Shown here piece by piece: positions 26,007-33,490 of a DNA stretch of 40,150 nt; position 1 is the stretch's first letter, and each line of letters begins with the position of its first letter. A program made the position numbers and the translations under genes. The notes under the pieces were generated by a model. That model did not search any database. It was not told where the DNA came from and saw nothing but the letters and a program-made list of their open reading frames with translations. The stretch lies in contig NZ_WNKZ01000058.1 in the NCBI RefSeq assembly GCF_009720835.1, positions 1 through 40,150 on the forward strand. Reading direction: 5' to 3'. The DNA comes from Pseudoduganella buxea (GTDB lineage: Bacteria; Pseudomonadota; Gammaproteobacteria; Burkholderiales; Burkholderiaceae_D).

Positions 26007-26321
26007 CTACTCCGGCGCCTGCGGCTTGCGCAACCGCGCCAGCAGCGCCTCGGTCTGTTCGTTCAACGGCAGGCCGTGGCGGCGCAGCAGCTGCACGTGC
26101 AGCACCATGTTCTCCAGTACCAGCTTGGCCGCCACGGCGAGCAACGTCAGGCGGCGGTCTTCCTCGCTGAACGACTCCATCGCGTCGGCCATCTCGCACA
26201 GGTGGCTGGCGACGATGCCGCGCAAGTCCTTTTCGTCGAAAGGCAGGTCGGCGAAATCGATGGGGTCCTCCTGCTCGACCTCCTGCATCAGTTGTTCCAG
26301 CTCCTTCTGGGTGATCGACAT
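26007..26321 (-). CDS. Small acidic helical protein of unknown function
   Basis: A 104-residue protein that I do not recognise. The N-terminal third is rich in Glu and Asp (KELEQLMQEVEQEDPIDF) and the rest is predicted mostly helical, with a hydrophobic helix around LTLLAVAAKLVLENMVLHVQL. No signal peptide, metal site or DNA-binding motif is apparent. The start at 26321 has GGAG 6 nt upstream; a start at 26348 does not. It is convergent with the ferredoxin (20-bp gap) and divergent from the MoaD-like gene, with which it shares a 90-bp promoter region. Confidence 0.7.
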   Translation of the reverse strand: MSITQKELEQLMQEVEQEDPIDFADLPFDEKDLRGIVASHLCEMADAMESFSEEDRRLTLLAVAAKLVLENMVLHVQLLRRHGLPLNEQTEALLARLRKPQAPE

Positions 26322-26410
26322 CGATGGCTCCGGTGACTCCGATGCCACATTCTAGGCCAAAGTGCCCGGCAAAACGCGCTAGAATCACCGGACCCCCGAA
26401 AGGCTCGACG

Positions 26411-26680
26411 ATGGCCCACCTCATCTTCACCCAGCAGCTGGCGCGGTTCCTGCCCGTCCCCGAATTGGCGACGGATGCAAGGACCTTGCGCGCCGCGCTG
26501 GACACGGTGTTCGCCGCCAATCCGCGCCTGGGCGGCTACGTGCTGGACGACCAGGGCCGACTGCGCGAGAACGTCGTCGTCTTCATCGACGGCAGGCGCA
26601 CGCGCGAGCGCATCCGCCTGGACGATCCGCTGCGGGCCGATTCCACCGTCCACATCTTGCAGGCACTCTCCGGAGGCTGA
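26411..26680 (+). CDS. MoaD/ThiS family ubiquitin-like protein
   Basis: An 89-residue beta-grasp protein ending in the Gly-Gly tail (ALSGG) that sulfur-carrier proteins use for adenylation and thiocarboxylation. The core NVVVFIDGRR corresponds to the VxVFVNG strand of MoaD. AAGG stands upstream of the ATG at 26411; an earlier in-frame ATG at 26324 lies inside the divergent gene and is unlikely. No MoaE, ThiG or E1-like gene is adjacent. It is one base from the beta-propeller gene, with which it must be cotranscribed. Confidence 0.85.
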   Translation: MAHLIFTQQLARFLPVPELATDARTLRAALDTVFAANPRLGGYVLDDQGRLRENVVVFIDGRRTRERIRLDDPLRADSTVHILQALSGG

Positions 26681-26681
26681 C

Positions 26682-27773
26682 ATGGCAGAACGCGCACTTC
26701 TCGCAACCCGCAAGGGCCTGTTCGAACTGACCCGGCAGGGCGACGGCTGGGAGCCGGGCCGGCCCCACTTCCCCGGCGACCCGGTGTCGGCCGTGCTGCA
26801 CGATGCGCGCGACGGCACCCTGTATGCAGCCCTGAACCTGGGTCACTTCGGCGCCAAGCTGCACCGGCGCGATGCCGGCAGCGACGCCTGGACCGAGGTG
26901 GCCGTGCCGGTCTACCCGCCCAAGCCCGAAGGCCTGGACGATCCGCTGGACTGGTCGCTCAAGCAGATCTGGACCCTGGCCGCCGGTGGGCCGGACCAGC
27001 CGGGCGTGCTCTGGGCCGGCACCTTGCCCGGTGGCCTGTTCCGCTCCGCCGACCGGGGCGCCAGCTGGCAGCTGGTGGAAAGCCTGTGGCATGCACCCGA
27101 ACGCACCCAGTGGTTCGGCGGCGGCTACGACACGCCGGGCATCCACAGCATCTGCGTCGATCCGCGCGACAGCAACAGCGTGCTGGTGGCCGTCTCCTGC
27201 GGCGGCACGTGGCTGACCACGGACGGCGGCGCCACGTGGCAGTTGCGCACGAAAGGCATGGCCGCGCGCTATATGCCGCCGGAGCTGGCCGAGCAGGGCG
27301 CCGTGCAGGACCCGCACCGGGTGGTGCGCTGCGCCGGTGTACCCGACGTGTTATGGTGCCAGCACCATAACGGCATCTGGCGCTCGCGCGACAATGCCGC
27401 CACCTGGGAGGAAATCGCCGCGCCCCTGTCCACCTTCGGCTTTGCCGTGGCCGTGCATCCGCAGGACGGCGACACGGCATGGTTCGTCCCGGCAGTGGCA
27501 GACCAGCAGCGCGTGCCGGTGGAAGCGGCACTGGCCGTGAACCGCACCAGCGACGGCGGAGCCAGCTTCGTCACGCAGCGTCATGGCTTGCCGCAGCAGC
27601 ACTGTTATGACCTGGTGTACCGGCACTGCCTGGCCATCGCGGCCGATGGCCGCAGCTTGCTGATGGCCTCGACGACAGGTGGCGTGTGGTTCTCCGGTGA
27701 CAGCGGCGAGCACTGGCACGCCCTGGCAGCCCGGTTCCCACTTGTCTATTATGCAACTTTCGTCGATAATTGA
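26682..27773 (+). CDS. BNR/Asp-box beta-propeller protein (sialidase-like fold)
   Basis: A 363-residue protein with five Asp-box repeats of the S-x-D-x-G-x-x-W type: SADRGASWQ, TTDGGATWQ, SRDNAATWE, TSDGGASFV and SGDSGEHWH, spread along the chain as expected for a propeller. The fold is that of sialidases and photosystem assembly factors, but the catalytic Arg triad and Tyr/Glu of sialidases cannot be assigned, so no hydrolase activity is claimed. No signal peptide is seen, suggesting a cytoplasmic protein. CGGAGG precedes the ATG; the gap to the MoaD-like gene is 1 bp. Confidence 0.85.
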   Translation: MAERALLATRKGLFELTRQGDGWEPGRPHFPGDPVSAVLHDARDGTLYAALNLGHFGAKLHRRDAGSDAWTEVAVPVYPPKPEGLDDPLDWSLKQIWTLAAGGPDQPGVLWAGTLPGGLFRSADRGASWQLVESLWHAPERTQWFGGGYDTPGIHSICVDPRDSNSVLVAVSCGGTWLTTDGGATWQLRTKGMAARYMPPELAEQGAVQDPHRVVRCAGVPDVLWCQHHNGIWRSRDNAATWEEIAAPLSTFGFAVAVHPQDGDTAWFVPAVADQQRVPVEAALAVNRTSDGGASFVTQRHGLPQQHCYDLVYRHCLAIAADGRSLLMASTTGGVWFSGDSGEHWHALAARFPLVYYATFVDN

Positions 27774-27802
27774 TTGACTTGATATTGCATTGAGGCAATA
27801 CT
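27774..27802 (+). promoter_or_regulatory. Sigma-70-like promoter of the metalloprotease gene
   Basis: TTGACT (27774-27779) and AATACT (27797-27802) are spaced by 17 bp. ATTGC and GCAAT flank the spacer end as an inverted repeat (about 27785-27799), which could be a regulator site. The leader to the ATG at 27850 has no clear Shine-Dalgarno. Confidence 0.45.
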
Positions 27803-27849
27803 ACTAGTCAGTCAGAGCAATATACCTTCGCGACCCAACGACACCCATC

Positions 27850-29247
27850 ATGACCACTGTAAACGACATCAACACCATCCCCCTGACGGGGCTGCGGCAC
27901 ATCGACGCCCTGCTCAATGACGGTCCCGCCTGGAACTACGTGACCTACGGTGCGATCAATACCATCAGCTACAGTTTCTCCCTGACGGGTGCCGACAATA
28001 TCGAGAACGAAGACCTGGCCGGGCCGATGAGCCAGTTCTCGATCAGCCAGCAGGAATGGACGCGTTATGCGCTGGACTATCTCACCGACGTAACAGGCAT
28101 CGAGTTCGTCGAGACGACCGGCGCCACCGCGGAAGTGCACTTCGTCAATGCCGACATTGCCAAGGACCGGGTGACGGGTCAGTGCGCCTGGCAGAACCAC
28201 ATCTGGCGCCTTCCCGACGGCACCGTGACGGACTATCAGGTCGACGGCATCATCTACCTCGACAACAACGAGTATCGCCGCGAAAACGCCGACCTGACGG
28301 CCGGCGGCGAAGGCTACGAAACGCTGCTGCACGAACTGGGCCACTTGCTGGGCCTGAAGCACCCGTTCGAGGGCGATATCCAGCTGCCTGCAGCCGTGAA
28401 CAACCCCGCCCATACGCTGATGTCGTACGAGTACGACGGCTATATCCGCGACGAATACAGCCCCTACGACCTGGCTGCACTGGACTGGCTGTACGGCGGT
28501 GACGGCCTGAGCGGTTATATGGGCATCAATTCCTCGGGCGGCATCTGGCTGACGGGCGACGAACAGGCCAATACGCTGATGGGTGGCGCCATCGTGGACG
28601 TGCTGAACGGCAGCGACGGCAGCGATACGCTGAGCTCGCTAGATGGGAACGACATACTGGCCGGCGGCGGCGGCAACGACCGCATCGACGGCGGCGCCGG
28701 ACGCGATATCGCAATTTACGGCGGCGCCCGCGCGGACTATACGATCGTTCGCAGCGGCGATGGCGTGCTCGTTACCGACCGCGCCGGGATTGACGGCATT
28801 GATACGCTGAGCCACGTCGAACGGCTCAGTTTCGAGGACAGAAACGTAGCGCTCGATTTCAACGGTAACGGCGGCGCCGCCTATCGCCTGTATGTCGCCG
28901 CGTTCGACCGCCTGCCCGAGCAGCAGGGCCTGGGTTTCTGGATTTACCACCTCGACAATGGCATGTCGCTGACGGATGCCGCTTCCGGTTTCGTCAACAG
29001 CCCCGAATTTGCCCAGAAATACGGCAGCAATACGCCGACCAATACAGCCTTCGTCACGGCCTTGTACAACAATGTACTCAATCGTGGTCCGGACCAGGGT
29101 GGCCTGGATTACTGGACCAGCGCCTTGGACAACGGCGCGACCCGGGCCCAGTTGCTGGTCGGTTTCAGCGAAAGCCAGGAAAACATGACGACGCTGATCG
29201 GCATCGCCGGCAACGGCATGGATTTCGTCGCCTACGAACCCGCCTGA
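27850..29247 (+). CDS. Serralysin-like secreted metalloprotease with RTX and DUF4214 domains
   Basis: A 465-residue protein. The zinc site HELGHLLGLKH (His161, Glu162, His165, His171) and Met-turn LMSYE (Met191) identify an M10-type metzincin. Calcium-binding RTX repeats follow (about 253-292, e.g. GGGGNDRIDGGAGRD), then a DUF4214 domain (about 345-450, with GLGFWIYHLDNG and GGLDYWTSALDNG). There is no N-terminal signal peptide; RTX proteins of this kind leave by type I secretion through a C-terminal signal. No type I exporter is in the window. The gene ends convergently, overlapping the TetR gene by 16 bp. Confidence 0.9.
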   Translation: MTTVNDINTIPLTGLRHIDALLNDGPAWNYVTYGAINTISYSFSLTGADNIENEDLAGPMSQFSISQQEWTRYALDYLTDVTGIEFVETTGATAEVHFVNADIAKDRVTGQCAWQNHIWRLPDGTVTDYQVDGIIYLDNNEYRRENADLTAGGEGYETLLHELGHLLGLKHPFEGDIQLPAAVNNPAHTLMSYEYDGYIRDEYSPYDLAALDWLYGGDGLSGYMGINSSGGIWLTGDEQANTLMGGAIVDVLNGSDGSDTLSSLDGNDILAGGGGNDRIDGGAGRDIAIYGGARADYTIVRSGDGVLVTDRAGIDGIDTLSHVERLSFEDRNVALDFNGNGGAAYRLYVAAFDRLPEQQGLGFWIYHLDNGMSLTDAASGFVNSPEFAQKYGSNTPTNTAFVTALYNNVLNRGPDQGGLDYWTSALDNGATRAQLLVGFSESQENMTTLIGIAGNGMDFVAYEPA

Positions 29248-29873
29248 CGGGCGGTCGCGCCCGTGCCCCAGTAAGCCAGGAACATGTCCACCGCCGTCGC
29301 CACGATGGCACCCTGCTGCCCGTCGTCCAGGGGCGGCTGGCCCATGGCTACCTGGGGCCAGAAGGCAAACGTCTTCAGCTGCCCCTGTAGCAGGCTGGAC
29401 ATGAACACCGCGTCGCCCGCCTTCAATGCACCGTCCGCCTGGGCTGCGCGCAGGAAGGCCGCACCGCCTTCCTCCTTTTCCTCCAGCTTCGCCACCATGC
29501 TGCGCGCCCGCTCGGGCGTGTGGATGGCCTCGGCAATGGCCACCCGCGCCAGGTCCAGGAAATACGGATCGCGCAGCAATGCCATCTTGTGCGTCAACAG
29601 CACGACCAACTGCTCGCGCAGGGGCTTGCCCGCTTGGTAACCGATCGCGTCGACACCGGCGCTGCACGCCCATAGTTCCTGCAGGATCTGCGCAAACAGG
29701 TCGTCCTTGCTGGGGAAGTGATTGTAGACAGTGCGCTTCGACACGCCCGCCGTGGCAGCGACGCGGTCCATGCTGGTCGCCTCGAACCCGTTGACACGAA
29801 ACTCGGCAATGGCCGCCTGCACGATGGCAGCGCGCTTGCGGTCGGTCAGGCGGAGAGTGGAAGATTCAGACAT
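29232..29873 (-). CDS. TetR/AcrR family transcriptional regulator
   Basis: A 213-residue repressor. The helix-turn-helix is in residues ~25-60 (TSMDRVAATAGVSKRTVYNHFPSKDDLF), the classic TetR signature. The C-terminal part is the helical ligand-binding and dimer domain and cannot be assigned a ligand. ATG 29873 is preferred; a TTG 36 bases upstream also keeps the frame. It is divergent from the metallo-beta-lactamase-fold gene, and a perfect palindrome lies between them, so it probably controls itself and that gene. Confidence 0.92.
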   Translation of the reverse strand: MSESSTLRLTDRKRAAIVQAAIAEFRVNGFEATSMDRVAATAGVSKRTVYNHFPSKDDLFAQILQELWACSAGVDAIGYQAGKPLREQLVVLLTHKMALLRDPYFLDLARVAIAEAIHTPERARSMVAKLEEKEEGGAAFLRAAQADGALKAGDAVFMSSLLQGQLKTFAFWPQVAMGQPPLDDGQQGAIVATAVDMFLAYWGTGATARQAGS

Positions 29874-29915
29874 ACGTAATTTTACACCGACCAGTTTACT
29901 TTCTTCCAAACCGGA

Positions 29916-29930
29916 ACTACACTGTGTAGT
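29916..29930. promoter_or_regulatory. 15-bp palindrome, candidate TetR operator
   Basis: ACTACAC-T-GTGTAGT is a perfect 7-bp inverted repeat around one base, placed 43 bp upstream of the TetR start and in the divergent intergenic region. Size and position are as expected for an autoregulatory TetR operator. Confidence 0.6.
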
Positions 29931-29953
29931 GTACTTTTAAGATCGCCAAAACC

Positions 29954-30012
29954 GGGGACAGTCCCCTGTTCTCAAGCAACCATTGCTCAAAAATGGGGAC
30001 AGACCCCATTTT
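29954..30012. repeat. Pair of REP-like palindromes
   Basis: GGGGAC-A-GTCCCC (29954-29966) and AAAATGGGG-ACAGA-CCCCATTTT (29990-30012) are two near-identical cores around GGGGACAG in a non-coding gap. Intergenic repeats with GGGGACAGNCCCC cores are scattered in many beta- and gammaproteobacterial genomes; that these belong to such a family is from memory and needs a genome-wide count. Confidence 0.65.
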
Positions 30013-30038
30013 CCGGGCAACTTTTCGATGGAATCGCC

Positions 30039-31046
30039 ATGACCGCCACCGCTTCCCACGCTTCGCCGCAAGTCCAGAACGGCCGCTTCCGCAACCCGGT
30101 GCGGATGCACCGCACCGGCGTACGCAAGACCTTGCAGATCCTGTGGAAAATGCTGTTCGAGAAGCCGGCGGACAGCGTGCCGGCCGCGCCGATTCCCGTG
30201 CAGGCCCTCGATCGCGCCGCGCTCGATGCGGCGCCGGACAACGCGGTGTTTCGCCTCGGCCATTCGACGGTGCTGCTGAAGCTGGACGGGCGCTTCTGGC
30301 TGACCGATCCCGTCTTTGCCCGGCGCGCCTCGCCGTTTCGCTGGATGGGGCCGGCGCGCTTCCATGCCACGCCCTTGACCTTGGAGCAATTGCCGCCGCT
30401 GGCCGGCGTGATCCTGTCGCACGACCATTACGACCACCTCGACCGCGCCGCCGTGCTGGCGCTGGCCGGCAAGACAGATTATTTCGTGGCGCCGCTGGGC
30501 GTGGGCGACCTGCTGGTCAGATGGGGTGTACCGGCCGCCAAGGTGCAGCAGCTGGACTGGTGGCGCGGCGCGACCCTGGCCGGCCTGCGGCTGACCTGCA
30601 CGCCGGCCCAGCACTTTTCCGGGCGCGGCCTGACCGACGGCAACCGCACGCTGTGGTGTTCCTGGGTCATCGAAAGCAGTGCCCACGAGGTGTTTTTCAG
30701 CGGCAACACGGGCTACTTCCGCGGCTTCAAGGCCATCGGCGACCGTTTCGGCCCCTTCGACCTGACGATGGTGGAAACGGGCGCCTACGACGCCCAGTGG
30801 CCGGACATCCACATGCAGCCCGAAGAAACCATGCAGGCCCATATCGACCTGCGCGGCAAGGTGCTGCTGCCGATCCACAACGGCACCTTCGACCTGGCGC
30901 TGCATCCGTGGCATGAGCCGCTCGAACGCATCGCCGCGCTGGCCGAGCGCCACGGCCAGCAACTGGCCACGCCAATCATCGGCGCGGCGCTGTCAATCGC
31001 GGCGCCGCAGGCCGACCAGCGCTGGTGGCGCAGCTTCATGGCATAG
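30039..31046 (+). CDS. NAPE-PLD/RomA-like metallo-beta-lactamase-fold hydrolase
   Basis: A 335-residue protein. The metal motif SHDHYDHLD supplies His128, His130, Asp132 and His133; His192 and His280 (PIHNGTF) fit later ligands. The segment FFSGNTGYF followed by FKAIGDRFGPFD aligns with the region of NAPE phospholipase D that reads GDTGY; here Asn223 stands where the bridging Asp is expected. Family members hydrolyse phosphodiester or lactone bonds; the substrate is unknown. The ribosome site is weak. It faces the TetR gene, its probable regulator. Confidence 0.88.
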   Translation: MTATASHASPQVQNGRFRNPVRMHRTGVRKTLQILWKMLFEKPADSVPAAPIPVQALDRAALDAAPDNAVFRLGHSTVLLKLDGRFWLTDPVFARRASPFRWMGPARFHATPLTLEQLPPLAGVILSHDHYDHLDRAAVLALAGKTDYFVAPLGVGDLLVRWGVPAAKVQQLDWWRGATLAGLRLTCTPAQHFSGRGLTDGNRTLWCSWVIESSAHEVFFSGNTGYFRGFKAIGDRFGPFDLTMVETGAYDAQWPDIHMQPEETMQAHIDLRGKVLLPIHNGTFDLALHPWHEPLERIAALAERHGQQLATPIIGAALSIAAPQADQRWWRSFMA

Positions 31047-31079
31047 ATCGCGATATAGATCGCGGCATAAATCGTGGCA
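31044..31079 (+). repeat. Three 12-bp tandem units carrying successive in-frame stops
   Basis: TAGATCGCGATA, TAGATCGCGGCA and TAAATCGTGGCA follow one another from the stop codon of the hydrolase gene. Because the unit is 12 bp, each copy places another stop (31044, 31056, 31068) in the same frame. Confidence 0.75.
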
Positions 31080-31108
31080 AAAAAAAGCCGGCAACAGCCG
31101 GCTTTTTC
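31079..31108. terminator. Bidirectional intrinsic terminator
   Basis: AAGCCGGC (31085-31092) and GCCGGCTT (31097-31104) form an 8-bp stem with an AACA loop. An A-run precedes and a T-run follows, so it serves both the hydrolase gene (plus) and the convergent carboxypeptidase gene (minus). Confidence 0.9.
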
Positions 31109-31123
31109 ATGGTCAGGCGACGA

Positions 31124-32269
31124 TCACTTCATCCACAGGCGCATCGCATCCCAGGCACGGCCGAAGATCGACGCCTGCTCGACCGATTCCAGCGCCACCA
31201 CGGGCAGTTCCAGCATCGGCTTGCCGTCGACGACCATCTTCAGCTTGCCGACATTGGTGCCTTCGCCCAGCGGTGCCACCAGCGGGTCCTTGCGCTCCAG
31301 CACAGGCTTCATCTTGCCGGCCACGCCCTTCGGCACGGTCACCATCACATCGTGGCGGAAGCCGATCTTGACCTGGTTCTTCGAACCTTTCCAGACCTGC
31401 GGCGTATCGACGGCCTGGCCCTTGGCATACAGCTTGACGGTATCGAAGTTCTGGAAGCCCCAGTTCAGCAGCTTCTGGCTTTCGGCCGTGCGCGTCGCAT
31501 CGGAATTCGTGCCCATCACCACCGAGATCAGGCGGCGGTCGATCGGGCCGCTCGGGCGGTGCGCCGACGCGACCATGCAGTAACCGGCCGATTCCGTGTG
31601 GCCCGTCTTCATGCCGTCCACGGTCGGGTCGAGCCACAGCAGGCGGTTGCGGTTCTGCTGGGTGATCTTGTTATAGGTGAAGCTCTTGACGGAGTCGATC
31701 TTGTAGAACTGCGGGAATTCCTGGATCACGTGCTTGGCCAGGATCGCCAGGTCGCTCGCGGTGGTGAAATTGTCCGGGCTGGGCAGGCCGTGCGAATTGG
31801 CGAAGCGCGAATTCTTCATGCCAAGGCGCTGCGCCTCGCGGTTCATCAAGGTGACGAAGGTGCCTTCGTCGCCGGCCACCGCTTCGGCCAGGGCCACGGC
31901 GGCGTCGTTCCCCGACTGGATCATCAGGCCGTGCAGCAGGTCGTTGATGGAGACGGGAACGGCCGGATCGATGAACATCTTCGAGCTGGAAGAATCGACC
32001 TTCCACGCGCGCGTGGAGACGTTGACCATCTGGTTCAGTTCCAGTTTCTTGTCGCGCAAGGCCAGGAACGTCAGGTAGGCGGTCATGATCTTCGTCAGCG
32101 AAGCCGGTTCGACGCGCATGTTCGGGTCCTGCGCGGCGATCACCTGGCCGCTGGTGGCGTCGAGCAGCAGCCAGGACTTGGCGGCGATGGTCGGGGCGGG
32201 AACGGTCTGGGCGACGGCGGAAGAGAGAATCAGGACGCTGGTAGCCAGCGCCGCGAGCAGTTTTTTCAT
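31124..32269 (-). CDS. D-alanyl-D-alanine carboxypeptidase (PBP5/6 type)
   Basis: A 381-residue periplasmic penicillin-binding protein. Signal peptide cleavage is near A-V-A-Q (residue 20). The active-site motifs are SLTK (57-60), SGN (119-121) and KTG (221-223). The C-terminal beta domain follows, and the last residues (SIFGRAWDAMRLWMK) form the amphipathic anchor typical of PBP5/6. It trims the terminal D-Ala of peptidoglycan pentapeptides. The ribosome site is modest (AAAGATCC before the ATG). Confidence 0.96.
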   Translation of the reverse strand: MKKLLAALATSVLILSSAVAQTVPAPTIAAKSWLLLDATSGQVIAAQDPNMRVEPASLTKIMTAYLTFLALRDKKLELNQMVNVSTRAWKVDSSSSKMFIDPAVPVSINDLLHGLMIQSGNDAAVALAEAVAGDEGTFVTLMNREAQRLGMKNSRFANSHGLPSPDNFTTASDLAILAKHVIQEFPQFYKIDSVKSFTYNKITQQNRNRLLWLDPTVDGMKTGHTESAGYCMVASAHRPSGPIDRRLISVVMGTNSDATRTAESQKLLNWGFQNFDTVKLYAKGQAVDTPQVWKGSKNQVKIGFRHDVMVTVPKGVAGKMKPVLERKDPLVAPLGEGTNVGKLKMVVDGKPMLELPVVALESVEQASIFGRAWDAMRLWMK

Positions 32270-32385
32270 TGGATCTTTGAATCGTTAAGTAAACGCGGAA
32301 TACGCTCGAAACACCGCAACAGCGCGCAATGCACAGCACGAGGTGCGGGCGAAAAACGCCGGTGACGAGCGCCGGATACAAGGGC

Positions 32386-32421
32386 TTCGGGCGCGCAGCC
32401 CGAAAACGCCGGCACATTATA
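32386..32421 (-). promoter_or_regulatory. Possible promoter and leader hairpin before the carboxypeptidase gene
   Basis: On the minus strand TATAAT (32421-32416) could be a -10 box, though no convincing -35 lies upstream. An inverted repeat TTCGGGC-N5-GCCCGAA (32404-32386) follows. The gap 32270-32426 holds nothing else that I can support. Confidence 0.3.
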
Positions 32422-32426
32422 GGCGC

Positions 32427-33089
32427 TCAGGCTTCCTCGGGGTCGTCCTTTTGCTGCTGCCTGCCCAGCCACAGGGCGATTACCCAGCTCTTGATATGAC
32501 CCAGTTTGCGGTGGAAGAAGTGGTCCGCGCCGGGGATCACGAGCACCGGCACATCCTGCGGACGGGCCCAGTCGAACACCGCCTGCAGGGGGATCGTGTC
32601 GTCGTTCTCGCCGTGGATCAGGATCGTATCGGCCGGGATATCGGCCATCTGCCACTTGCCGGCCGCGCTGCCGACCAGCACCAGGCGCTCGGCCGGGGTG
32701 CCGGCGGCCGCCAGGCGCTGGGCCAGTTGCGACTGCACATAGGTGCCGAAGGAGAAGCCCGACAGCGCCACCGGCAGGCCCGGGAACTGCTCCGTCATAT
32801 GGCGGTACAGCAGCTCCATGTCGTCCGTCTCGCCGATGCCGCGATCGTGCACGCCCTCGGACTGGCCGACGCCGCGGAAGTTGATGCGCGCGACCACGTA
32901 GTCGAGAGCGGCGAAAGTGCGCGCCAGCGTCTGCGCCACCTTGTTTTCCATCGTGCCGCCGTACAGCGGGTGCGGGTGCGCCACCAGGGCGATGCCGCGC
33001 GGCTTCCTGCCGTCCAGCGGCATGTCGAGCAGGCCTTCCATCAGGCCTGCCTTGCCCTGCATGGTGAAATGCTTGGTGTTCTTGTTCAT
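32427..33089 (-). CDS. Alpha/beta hydrolase
   Basis: A 220-residue cytoplasmic hydrolase. The nucleophile elbow GFSFG (Ser113), an acid in HGENDDTIP (Asp163/164) and His190 in PGADHFFH give a complete triad. The opening VAHPHPLYGGTMENKV is typical of a widely conserved bacterial family whose substrate is undefined. It starts 10 bp after the [2Fe-2S] gene on the same strand, so they are likely cotranscribed. Confidence 0.9.
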   Translation of the reverse strand: MNKNTKHFTMQGKAGLMEGLLDMPLDGRKPRGIALVAHPHPLYGGTMENKVAQTLARTFAALDYVVARINFRGVGQSEGVHDRGIGETDDMELLYRHMTEQFPGLPVALSGFSFGTYVQSQLAQRLAAAGTPAERLVLVGSAAGKWQMADIPADTILIHGENDDTIPLQAVFDWARPQDVPVLVIPGADHFFHRKLGHIKSWVIALWLGRQQQKDDPEEA

Positions 33090-33099
33090 CGCTCGGTCT

Positions 33100-33420
33100 T
33101 CACTTGATCTTCAGTCGTTCCACCGGTTGGCCGTTGACGAGATGGCTGTCGATGATCTCGTCGATGTCGGACGTGTCGACATAGGTGTACCACGTGCCTT
33201 CCGGGTATACCACCAGCACCGGCCCGTGTTCGCAGCGGTCCAGGCAACCGGCCTGGTTGATGCGCACATTGCCTTCGCCGTTGATGTTGAGCTGCTTGCA
33301 GCGCTTCTTCGCATGCTTCTGCGCCTGTTCGGCGCCACGGGGACCGCAGCTTTCGCGGCCGTCTTCCCGGCTGTTCATGCAGAAGAACACGTGATGCTTG
33401 AAATAGGGAGTGTCGCTCAT
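33100..33420 (-). CDS. Thioredoxin-like [2Fe-2S] ferredoxin
   Basis: A 106-residue protein with Cys14, Cys25, Cys59 and Cys63 (FFCMNSREDGRESCG and AGCLDRCEHGP) in the spacing of thioredoxin-fold [2Fe-2S] proteins. The VVYPEGTWYTYV and C-terminal helix are conserved in the family. It probably acts as a small redox carrier. The start at 33420 has GAGG 5 nt upstream; the in-frame ATG at 33456 lacks one. Confidence 0.9.
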   Translation of the reverse strand: MSDTPYFKHHVFFCMNSREDGRESCGPRGAEQAQKHAKKRCKQLNINGEGNVRINQAGCLDRCEHGPVLVVYPEGTWYTYVDTSDIDEIIDSHLVNGQPVERLKIK

Positions 33421-33490
33421 GCTTGCCTCGTAAGTGGTGGGACGGGTGCCTGGCAACGGCCGTCCCTGATGCCCGTAATGATACCCGCGA

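Noticed and set aside
26682..27773. Exo-alpha-sialidase activity for the Asp-box propeller
   Set aside because: Asp boxes are structural; the Arg triad and catalytic Tyr/Glu/Asp of sialidases cannot be assigned.
33454..33480. GGGACGG/CCGTCCC inverted repeat as a terminator of the VanZ gene
   Set aside because: No T-run in either direction, and the loop is long.
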